A DNA stretch of 10,199 nucleotides from positions 1 through 10,199 of the forward strand of contig CAMLLF010000080.1 of assembly GCA_946480705.1 (NCBI GenBank). Direction: 5' to 3'. Position numbers and translations under genes: made by a program. The notes beneath the pieces were generated by a model, which was not told where the DNA came from, did not search any database, and saw nothing but the letters and a program-made list of their open reading frames with translations. How positions within the stretch are numbered: position 1 is the first letter of the stretch; every line of letters begins with the position of its first letter. The DNA comes from an uncultured Lysobacteraceae bacterium (GTDB lineage Bacteria > Pseudomonadota > Gammaproteobacteria > Xanthomonadales > Rhodanobacteraceae). Below are positions 1 to 5,730 of this stretch, piece by piece.

Positions 1-479
1 AGCGCGGTGCCGAAGCCCGCGGTCGCGAGCGAGCCGGTATTGCAGTGCGTGAGCACGCCGCCGCCGTCGAGCAGCGCGGCGCCGAGTTCGCCCATGTGGC
101 GGTTCGCAGCGAGATCTTCGTCCTGGATCGCCTGGGCTTCGGCGGCGAGCGCGGCGACGTCGGCGCCGATGCCCTGCATGCGGTCGAGCGCCCACATCAG
201 GTTGACGGCGGTCGGACGCGACGCGCGCAGCACGCGGACCGCCTCGTCGAGCCGCTCCGGCTCGTCGCGCGCCGCGAGCACGACGCCCCAGGCCGCCGCG
301 ATGCCGATCGCCGGCGCGCCGCGCACGACGAGATCCTTGATCGCCTGCGCCACCTCGGCCGCGCTCGCGCAGTCGACGAAGACTTCCTCGAACGGCAGGC
401 GGCGCTGATCGAGCAGGCTCAGGCGGTCGCCGCGCCAGTGCACGGCGCGAATGGTGTCGTGGCGATCCAGGTCGGACAT
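1..479 (-). CDS. mtnA: S-methyl-5-thioribose-1-phosphate isomerase, 5' part (cut by left edge)
   Basis: This enzyme converts 5-methylthioribose-1-phosphate to 5-methylthioribulose-1-phosphate in the cytoplasmic methionine salvage pathway, which recycles the methylthioadenosine left by polyamine synthesis. The first 159 residues are visible; family members are about 350 residues, so the C-terminal half, with the catalytic Asp, lies beyond the window. The family hallmark [10 protein letters not shown] is present near residues 54-63, and the active-site segment [15 protein letters not shown] near 143-157 carries the expected catalytic Cys at about residue 146. The ATG at 477-479 is preceded by AAGGG about 8 bases upstream and gives the usual N-terminus for the family. 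The gene is oriented like the ABC exporter gene upstream but is separated from it by 192 bases holding an inverted REP pair, so it probably has its own promoter. Family identity is firm. Confidence 0.93.
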   Translation of the reverse strand, partial: MSDLDRHDTIRAVHWRGDRLSLLDQRRLPFEEVFVDCASAAEVAQAIKDLVVRGAPAIGIAAAWGVVLAARDEPERLDEAVRVLRASRPTAVNLMWALDRMQGIGADVAALAAEAQAIQDEDLAANRHMGELGAALLDGGGVLTHCNTGSLATAGFGTA

Positions 480-528
480 GGGAGAAGCCCTTGAAAGCGA
501 ACGCGCAAGGATAGCGTAGCCAGCATCT

Positions 529-559
529 GTCGGGCGCAATAGCCGAAGCGCGTTGCGCC
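529..559 (+). repeat. REP-like palindromic element, left copy
   Basis: Head tetranucleotide GTCG (529-532) is followed by a 27-base imperfect palindrome (533-559) with arms GGCGCAAT and GTTGCGCC around an 11-base centre containing CCGAAGCGC. The stem is seven Watson-Crick pairs plus one T-G wobble. The palindrome matches the reverse complement of 645-671 at 25 of 27 positions. A GTAG- or GGAG-type head before a short hairpin is the hallmark of REP sequences mobilised by RAYT (TnpA-REP) transposases. No such transposase gene is in the window. Confidence 0.8.
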
Positions 560-644
560 GTCTCACACCCGCCCCACCCACAAAAAAAAAACAAACACGC
601 CGTGCCTTTCGCCAACACGCCAACGGTGGGCCGGCAACGGACTC
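560..644. other. Spacer between the inverted REP copies
   Basis: These 85 bases separate the two REP copies and encode no plausible gene. The notable feature is a run of ten A at 582-591, flanked by CA-rich sequence; on the minus strand this is a T10 run. I found no stable hairpin directly upstream of that run on the minus strand, so a classical intrinsic terminator is not supported, although the REP hairpin at 645-671 lies further upstream on the same transcript. The mtnA promoter must lie here or in 480-528, but no convincing -35/-10 pair was seen. Confidence 0.5.
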
Positions 645-675
645 GGCGCAATGCGCTTCGGTTATTGCGCCCTAC
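645..675 (-). repeat. REP-like palindromic element, right copy, inverted
   Basis: Read on the minus strand, the head GTAG (675-672) is followed by a 27-base palindrome (671-645) with perfect 8-base arms GGCGCAAT and ATTGCGCC around an 11-base centre. It is the inverted partner of the copy at 529-559, and both heads point outward, which is the REPIN/BIME arrangement. The TAG inside the GTAG head is the stop codon of the ABC exporter gene. In the transcript of that gene the palindrome would fold into a hairpin immediately after the stop, which could protect the mRNA 3' end or attenuate read-through; that role is inference. Confidence 0.83.
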
Positions 676-2453
676 GCGGCCGCACCGGTCTGCACCCGCC
701 ACAGCGCCGCATAGCTGCCGCCGCGCGCGATGAGTTCCGCGTGTGTGCCGAGTTCGGCGACGCGGCCGTTGTCGAGCACGGCGATCTGGTCGGCGTGAAC
801 GATGGTCGACAGGCGGTGCGCGATGACGACGACGGTGCGCTGGTGCGCAAGTCGCGCGAGCGAGCGCTGGATCGCCGCCTCGGTTTCGTTGTCGACGGCG
901 CTGGTGGCCTCGTCGAGCAGCAGCACCGGCGGATCCTTGAGCAGCGCGCGTGCGATCGACAGGCGCTGGCGCTGGCCGCCGGAGAGCTTCACGCCGCGCT
1001 CGCCGACGCGCGTGTCGTATCCCTGCGGCAGGCGCAGGATGAATTCCTGCGCCTCGGCGGCGACCGCCGCCGCGACGATGTCGGCCTCGCTCGCGCCGGG
1101 CCGGCCGTAGGCGATGTTCTCGCGCACCGTGCCGTCGAACAGGAACACGTCCTGCGCGACCCAGCCGATCTGGCTGCGCAGCCAGTTCAGCGGATAGTTC
1201 GCGATGTCGCGGCCGTCGAGGCGGATGCGGCCCTGCGTCGGCTCGTAGAAGCGCAGCAGCAGCTTGATCAGCGACGACTTGCCGCCGCCGGTTGCGCCGA
1301 CCAGCGCGAGCGTCCGGCCCGCCGGCACGTCGAGCGTGACACCGTGCAGCACCTCGCTGCCGTTCGCATAGGCGAAATGCAGGTCCTCGAGCGCGAGGTC
1401 GCCGCGCGCCGGATGGTCGGGCAAGGTCTGGTCGCTGTCGCGGATCGTGATCGGCGTGGCGAGGAGTCCCAGGATGCGCCGCGTCGACGCCATCGCGCGT
1501 TCGAACAGGTCGACGGTTTCGGCGAGCCTCGTCAGCGGCCAGAGCAGCCGCTGGGTCAGGAACACGAGCACGGCGTAGAAGCCGGCCTGCAGCTGTCCTT
1601 CGAGCACGAGTTGGCCGCCGCGCACGAAGGTGCAGAGGAATCCGAACAGGATCGCCATGCGGATCAGCGGCACGAACGCCGCGCCGAGCCGGATCGCATG
1701 GCGATTGGCGGCGACGTAGGCCAGGCTTTCGCTCGCGAGGCGCTCGCGCTCGCGCTGCTCGGCCGCGAAGCTGCGGATCGTCGCGATGCCGGCGAGGTTG
1801 TTCGCCAGCCGGCTCGACAGCGCGGCGACTTTCTCGCGCACCACGTCGTAGCGCGGCCCGGCCTTGCGCTGGAAATAGAAGGCGCCCCAGAGAATGACCG
1901 GGATCGGCGTGAACGCGAGCAGCGCGATCTGCGGCGAGATCGCGAAGAACACCGCGCCGCACGCAATCACCGTGACCACCACTTGGATCAGATCGCTCGC
2001 GCCGCCATTGAGAAAGCGTTCGAGCTGGTTCACGTCGTCGTTGAGCACGGCGACGAGTCCGCCCGAGGAGCGGTCTTCGAAATAGGCGAGGTCGAGGTTC
2101 TGCACATGGGCATAGGCCGACGTGCGCAATTCGTGCTGGAGGTCCTGGGCGAGGTTGCGCCAGAGCACCATGTAGGCGAATTCGAAGATCGACTCGAACA
2201 CCCAGATGGCCAACGTCAGCGCGCCCAGCAGGTAGACTTGCTGCAGCGGGTCGGTGACGCCGAAGCCCGCGACGAACGACGCCTGCCCGCGCACGACGAC
2301 GTCGATCGCGATGCCGATGAGGATTTCGGGTGCGACGTCGAACAACTTGTTCGCCACCGAGCAGAGGCTCGCGGCGATGAAACGCGCGCGGTAGGGCCGC
2401 GCATGACGGATCAGCTGCCACAGCGCAGCAAACGACGAGGTGGATGATGGCAT
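672..2453 (-). CDS. ABC exporter, fused permease and ATPase, MsbA-like half-transporter
   Basis: This is a 593-residue type I (type IV fold) ABC exporter half-transporter of the inner membrane; its substrate cannot be read from sequence. The N-terminal half (about 20-310) is the six-helix transmembrane domain, with hydrophobic segments near 24-50, 73-96, 154-172, 175-194, 257-280 and 288-306. The C-terminal half is the ATPase: A-loop Tyr at 362, Walker A GATGGGKSS (386-394), Q-loop Gln 434, signature LSGGQ (490-494), Walker B VLLLDE with Glu 515, and H-loop His 546. Both nucleotide sites are consensus, so an active homodimer is likely. A full-length start at 2453 fits the family (short lead, then LIRHARPYR), but only a weak TAGG lies upstream. 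The start overlaps the divergent gene by 7 bases. The stop codon TAG lies inside the GTAG head of a REP element. Confidence 0.93.
   Translation of the reverse strand: MPSSTSSFAALWQLIRHARPYRARFIAASLCSVANKLFDVAPEILIGIAIDVVVRGQASFVAGFGVTDPLQQVYLLGALTLAIWVFESIFEFAYMVLWRNLAQDLQHELRTSAYAHVQNLDLAYFEDRSSGGLVAVLNDDVNQLERFLNGGASDLIQVVVTVIACGAVFFAISPQIALLAFTPIPVILWGAFYFQRKAGPRYDVVREKVAALSSRLANNLAGIATIRSFAAEQRERERLASESLAYVAANRHAIRLGAAFVPLIRMAILFGFLCTFVRGGQLVLEGQLQAGFYAVLVFLTQRLLWPLTRLAETVDLFERAMASTRRILGLLATPITIRDSDQTLPDHPARGDLALEDLHFAYANGSEVLHGVTLDVPAGRTLALVGATGGGKSSLIKLLLRFYEPTQGRIRLDGRDIANYPLNWLRSQIGWVAQDVFLFDGTVRENIAYGRPGASEADIVAAAVAAEAQEFILRLPQGYDTRVGERGVKLSGGQRQRLSIARALLKDPPVLLLDEATSAVDNETEAAIQRSLARLAHQRTVVVIAHRLSTIVHADQIAVLDNGRVAELGTHAELIARGGSYAALWRVQTGAAA
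2437..2440 (+). promoter_or_regulatory. Ribosome binding site that chooses between two adjacent ATGs
   Basis: GAGG at 2437-2440 lies 6 bases before the ATG at 2447 but only 3 before the ATG at 2444, so 2447 is the better start for the downstream gene. The site sits inside the first codons of the divergent ABC exporter gene. Confidence 0.5.
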
Positions 2454-3373
2454 CGCGAAAGCCTAGCACGGAGATTCCTGCCAAACGCGCGCCTGCAGCG
2501 CTGGAAAACGACCGCGACGCGCGGTTCCAGGCGCTGCTGCGTGCGGCCTGCGTCAAGGCGGCCGGCGTCGGCGCGCTGTCGGCGCTGGTCGGCGCGATTC
2601 CCGGTGCGGGCGTGCTGCTGCGCTTCGCGCTCGGCGAGCTGGCCGACGCCGCGGCCGTCGGCGCGATCCAGGAAAAACTCATCGAGGACACATTGACGCT
2701 GTACGAACTGCCGCTGCCCGAGCCGCTGCGCAAACCGCTGATCGCGCAGATCAGCGCACTGGGTGCCGGCGCGAGCCTCGGCGTCGACGCGATCGGCCGG
2801 CGCATTCTCGGCCGCTTCGGCAGCAAGCTCGGCGGCACCGTGTTCGGCCGCGTCGCGCCGCTGGTCGGCGTGCTGACGAGCGCGCTCGGCAACGCAGCGA
2901 CGACGTATGCGATCGGCCGTCGCGCCGAAGCGTTCGCGAAGATGGGGGCGGCACCGGCCGACAGCCTCGTCGACGCGTTCCGCGCGTTCACCGGCGTGGA
3001 CGAACGCCGCGTCTGGGAATGGTCGGTCACGGCGACCAAGGAAGCCCTCGCGACAGACGCGCGCGTGACCAGCAAGGTCAAGGCGATGAATCCGTTCGCG
3101 CGCTGGGAAGTGCCTGACGCGGACGCGGACGAAGCAGCGTCCGACGGCGAGGCCGATGCCGGCGAGAAATCGGCCCGCGAAACCCCGCGTCCGGCCGCAT
3201 CGCGCAAGCCGCGCGCAGCGGCGACGAAGAAAACCGCTGCACCGGCCGCAAAGAAGACGGCCGCGAAGAAATCCACAAAAAAACGCAGCGTCGCGAAAAA
3301 GGCCGCGACGACGGCGAAGTCGCCGGCACGAGCACGGCGCGCGACGCGCAAGACCGACGACACGTCGCGCTGA
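2447..3373 (+). CDS. Unrecognised Gly/Ala-rich protein with histone H1-like C-terminal tail
   Basis: The protein has 308 residues and I do not assign a function. Three parts are visible. Residues about 25-165 are Ala/Gly-rich and amphipathic to hydrophobic, with GVGALSALVGAIPGAG near 40-55 and a conserved-looking LGNAATTYAIGRRAEAF near 147-163; this recalls membrane-associated EcsC or DUF697 (YcjF-like) proteins, a weak resemblance only. Residues about 223-240 are strongly acidic (Asp/Glu/Ala). Residues about 242-302 are Lys/Ala/Pro-rich with repeated AAKK and KKTA units, like a histone H1 tail or the AlgP/HctB type of bacterial Lys/Ala-rich protein. No signal peptide is evident. The RBS favours the ATG at 2447; ATG 2444 adds one Met. 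It is divergent from the ABC exporter with overlapping 5' ends, and a strong hairpin follows the stop. Confidence 0.82.
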   Translation: MASRKPSTEIPAKRAPAALENDRDARFQALLRAACVKAAGVGALSALVGAIPGAGVLLRFALGELADAAAVGAIQEKLIEDTLTLYELPLPEPLRKPLIAQISALGAGASLGVDAIGRRILGRFGSKLGGTVFGRVAPLVGVLTSALGNAATTYAIGRRAEAFAKMGAAPADSLVDAFRAFTGVDERRVWEWSVTATKEALATDARVTSKVKAMNPFARWEVPDADADEAASDGEADAGEKSARETPRPAASRKPRAAATKKTAAPAAKKTAAKKSTKKRSVAKKAATTAKSPARARRATRKTDDTSR

Positions 3374-3383
3374 GCGCGCGAAG

Positions 3384-3421
3384 TCGCGCCGTCCGTCGCG
3401 ATACGGCGATGGACGGCGCGA
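3384..3421. terminator. Strong hairpin after the H1-tail gene
   Basis: An 11-base perfect outer stem (TCGCGCCGTCC at 3384-3394 with GGACGGCGCGA at 3411-3421) continues inward through one G-T wobble and four more pairs to a 6-base loop. It begins 11 bases after the stop at 3373. No T-run follows on either strand, so it may be a weak or factor-dependent terminator, or an mRNA-stabilising hairpin. Confidence 0.55.
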
Positions 3422-3502
3422 AACCTCCATACGGTATTGTCGCTTCACGGAACGGCTGCAAGAGTTGCCGGCTACCACACCAATGCCGGCCGTCGACGCG
3501 TC

Positions 3503-4612
3503 ATGGAATTCAGCGGTGCCGCGCTACGCGCGCTACTTCCGGGCGTTCCCCTCGTGGAATCGCCGTTCTTCGAAACCATCCTTCCGACCCTCGGCTTCGA
3601 TGACGAAACCGAACGCGTCGCGCGCGACCTGAACCGCGACGGCTTCGCCGTGTTCCGCTTCGACGACGCGGCGCTCGAACAGCGCGCCGAACGCATCAAG
3701 GCGCACCTCGGCGGACTGTTCGACGCGGTCGGATGGCGGCGCGACGAATGGCCGCTCGGCGTAGGCCGGCGCTACTTCGATTTCTGGCGGCACGATGCCG
3801 ACGTCGCGGCGATCGCAGCGAACCAAACCGTGATCCGCCTGCTCGGCGATCTCTACGGCCGTTCCGCATTTCCGTTCCAGACCCTGAACTTCCCGGTCGG
3901 CTCGCAGCAGCACTATCACTCCGACGCGGTGCATTTCTCGTCGGTGCCCGAACGCTTCATGTGCGGTGTCTGGCTCGCGCTCGAGGACGTCCCGGGCGGC
4001 GGGGCGCGCGTCGTCGTGTGGCTCCTCGAGGACGTCCACGAAGACGCCGGCCCGCTCGTCTACTACCCGGGCTCGCATCGCTGGCCGATCGTCTACAACG
4101 ACCAGATCGGCGTTCGCATCGCCGGCACGACGACGAGCCGCGACCAGACCATGTACGAGCCCTACTGGCGCGCGATGGTGGAGACGAGCGGCGCAAGGCC
4201 GCGGCATTTCCTGCCCAAGAAAGGCGAGGCGCTGATCTGGTCGGCGAATCTGCTGCACGGCGGCGCGCCGCAGCGCGACCCGACGCGCACGCGCTGGTCG
4301 CAGGTCACGCACTATTTCTTCGCCGACTGCTGCTACACCACGCCGATGCTGTCCGACACGGCGATCGGCCGTCCGTTCGTCCGCGAGATGGTCGACATCG
4401 CGAGCGGACGCCACGTCCCCAACGTGTATGTCGACGTGCCGCTGTCGGACGTCGAGCGGCTCGCCGCCGATCCGGCTCCGCCGCCGGACTTCGATGCGGA
4501 TCGCTATCTCGCGCTGAATCCCGATGTGGCCGCCGCCGTGGCGCGGCGCGCGACGACGGCGATCGACCACTATCGTCTCCACGGCGTCAAGGAAGGACGG
4601 CGTTACCGCTGA
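3503..4612 (+). CDS. Phytanoyl-CoA dioxygenase (PhyH) family Fe(II)/2-oxoglutarate oxygenase
   Basis: The protein has 369 residues. PhyH enzymes couple oxidation of 2-oxoglutarate to hydroxylation of a small molecule; the substrate here is unknown. The double-stranded beta-helix metal triad is visible: HSD (His 139, Asp 141) in QQHYHSDAVHF, and distal His 252 in NLLHGGAP, followed by an Arg at 262 or 264 that probably binds the 2-oxoglutarate carboxylate. GPLVYYPGSHRWP (about 183-195) is a strong family signature. Two oddities: VWL(A)LEDV occurs twice (156-163 and 172-178), making a 15-residue insertion in the conserved core; and residues 330-367 form an added C-terminal motif with YLALNPDV, HY and HGVKEGR, a type found at the ends of glycan-related proteins. 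The ATG at 3503 has no clear RBS; an in-frame TTG at 3437 would add 22 residues of non-family-like sequence. It is followed by a hairpin and convergent phaC. Confidence 0.88.
   Translation: MEFSGAALRALLPGVPLVESPFFETILPTLGFDDETERVARDLNRDGFAVFRFDDAALEQRAERIKAHLGGLFDAVGWRRDEWPLGVGRRYFDFWRHDADVAAIAANQTVIRLLGDLYGRSAFPFQTLNFPVGSQQHYHSDAVHFSSVPERFMCGVWLALEDVPGGGARVVVWLLEDVHEDAGPLVYYPGSHRWPIVYNDQIGVRIAGTTTSRDQTMYEPYWRAMVETSGARPRHFLPKKGEALIWSANLLHGGAPQRDPTRTRWSQVTHYFFADCCYTTPMLSDTAIGRPFVREMVDIASGRHVPNVYVDVPLSDVERLAADPAPPPDFDADRYLALNPDVAAAVARRATTAIDHYRLHGVKEGRRYR
3968..4037 (+). repeat. Imperfect in-frame direct repeat inside the PhyH gene
   Basis: GTCTGGCTC-GCG-CTCGAGGACGTCC (3968-3992) recurs as GTGTGGCTC-CTCGAGGACGTCC (4016-4037), differing by one base and a three-base GCG gap. 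The 13 bases CTCGAGGACGTCC repeat exactly at an offset of 45, keeping the reading frame. The result is two copies of the peptide VWL(A)LEDV separated by a Gly-rich linker. Confidence 0.8.
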
Positions 4613-4621
4613 GACGCGGGA

Positions 4622-4648
4622 ATCGCGCCGCCGTCGCGGCGGCGCGAT
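4622..4648. terminator. Hairpin between convergent PhyH and phaC genes
   Basis: A perfect 11-base stem (ATCGCGCCGCC at 4622-4632 with GGCGGCGCGAT at 4638-4648) encloses a 5-base loop in the 43-base gap between two convergent stop codons. On the plus strand it is followed by CGGTCTTT, a short T-rich stretch; on the minus strand there is no T-run. It probably acts as a shared terminator, better for the PhyH direction. Confidence 0.65.
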
Positions 4649-4655
4649 CGGTCTT

Positions 4656-5720
4656 TCAGGAACGCTTGTCCAGCCAGTCGTGGATCGCCGGCGGCACCTC
4701 GCGCTGCGCGCGGCCCGACACGTAGATGCCGATGTGGCCGCCCTTGAACGCGATCTGCGAGTAGTCGTCGCTGCCGGTCGCGTCCTTGAGCGCGCGCGAG
4801 GCTGCCGGCGGAACCAGATGGTCCTGCTCGGCGAAGATGTTCAGCACCGGCGCGCGCAGGTTCTTCAGGCTCACGTCCTTGTCGCCGATGCGCAGGCCGC
4901 CCTTGAGCAGCTTGTTGCCCTGGTAGAAGTCCTTGATGAACTGGCGGAACGCTTCGCCGGCCTGGTCGGGCGAGTCGAAGATCCACTTTTCCATGCGCAG
5001 GAAATTTTCCAGCTCGGTCTTGTTGTCGAGGATGTCGACGAGACCGACGTACTTCTGCTGGTTGAGGCGCATGGGCTTCAACGTGAGGTAGCAGTAGTTC
5101 ATGAGATCGGCCGGCACGTTGCCGAGCGTGTCGACGAACAGGTCGATGTCGAGCTCGCGCACCCAGTGCGACAGCATGTTGTCCGGCGTCTGGAAATCGA
5201 CCGGCGTCACCATCGTGACGAGGTTCTTCACTTTTTCCGGATAGATCGACGCGAAGCACAGCGAGAACGCGCCGCCCTGGCAGATGCCGAGCAGGTTGAT
5301 CGCGTCGATGCCGTGCGACTTGCGCAGGAAATCGACGCAGCGGCGCAGATAGCCGTTGATGTAGTCATCCAGCGTCAGGAACTTGTCGGAACCGTCGGGA
5401 TAGCCCCAGTCGATCAGATAGACATCCTGTCCGAGCGCGAGCAGGTTCTTGACCAGCGAGCGGTCGTCCTGCAGGTCGACCATGTACGGCGTGTTGACGA
5501 GCGCGTAGCAGATCAGCAGCGGCGTCTTCGCGGTCGGCGCCTTGTCGCCCCTGAAACGGTACAAGGTGACTTTGTCGTCTTTGTAAACGGCCTCTTTCGG
5601 CGTGACGCCGAACGTGACCGGGTCGAGCGAGCGCAGCGTCTGCGCGCCGGCCGAGAGCTTCTGCTGCAGCTTCAGCGCTTCGTCGAGCGCCTTTTGCGGT
5701 TCGATGCGGATCGGGCCCAT
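4656..5720 (-). CDS. phaC: Class III poly(3-hydroxyalkanoate) synthase, PhaC subunit
   Basis: This is the catalytic subunit that polymerises short-chain (R)-3-hydroxyacyl-CoA into PHA on the granule surface, in complex with PhaE. At 354 residues it has the class III length (about 355-360), well short of the roughly 560-590 of classes I and II. The lipase-like box is GICQGG (145-150) with nucleophile Cys 147; the other catalytic residues fit Asp 300 in FAEQD and His 329 in KGGHIG. Typical class III stretches such as LIDWGYPDGSDKFLTLDDY (103-120 region) and MRLNQQKYVGLVDILDN (about 217-233) are intact. The ATG at 5720 is 8 bases after the phaE stop, and its ribosome binding site overlaps that stop, so the two are translationally linked. 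No phasin, phaA or phaB gene lies nearby. Identity is firm. Confidence 0.96.
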   Translation of the reverse strand: MGPIRIEPQKALDEALKLQQKLSAGAQTLRSLDPVTFGVTPKEAVYKDDKVTLYRFRGDKAPTAKTPLLICYALVNTPYMVDLQDDRSLVKNLLALGQDVYLIDWGYPDGSDKFLTLDDYINGYLRRCVDFLRKSHGIDAINLLGICQGGAFSLCFASIYPEKVKNLVTMVTPVDFQTPDNMLSHWVRELDIDLFVDTLGNVPADLMNYCYLTLKPMRLNQQKYVGLVDILDNKTELENFLRMEKWIFDSPDQAGEAFRQFIKDFYQGNKLLKGGLRIGDKDVSLKNLRAPVLNIFAEQDHLVPPAASRALKDATGSDDYSQIAFKGGHIGIYVSGRAQREVPPAIHDWLDKRS

Positions 5721-5725
5721 GGGAA

Positions 5726-5730
5726 TCCTC
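5726..5730 (-). promoter_or_regulatory. phaC ribosome binding site overlapping the phaE stop codon
   Basis: On the minus strand GAGGA lies 5 bases before the phaC ATG and shares the last two bases of the phaE stop (TGAGGA). This points to coupled translation of the two subunits, which act together. Confidence 0.65.

Noticed and set aside
582..591. A10 run as the T-tract of an intrinsic terminator for the ABC exporter
   Set aside because: No stable stem lies directly upstream of it on the minus strand; the REP hairpin is over 50 bases away.
651..2447. 598-codon open frame on the plus strand
   Set aside because: It is antisense to the ABC exporter, which has all its ATPase motifs. The translation is Arg/Glu/Ala-rich low-complexity sequence typical of a high-GC shadow frame.
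2411..3478. 355-codon open frame on the minus strand
   Set aside because: Antisense to the H1-tail gene; Arg/Cys/Gly-rich translation with no motif. The plus-strand frame has the plausible domain layout and RBS.
3437..3502. TTG start adding 22 residues to the PhyH protein
   Set aside because: The extra sequence is not family-like and no RBS precedes the TTG. The ATG at 3503 gives a normal N-terminus, though it too lacks a clear RBS.
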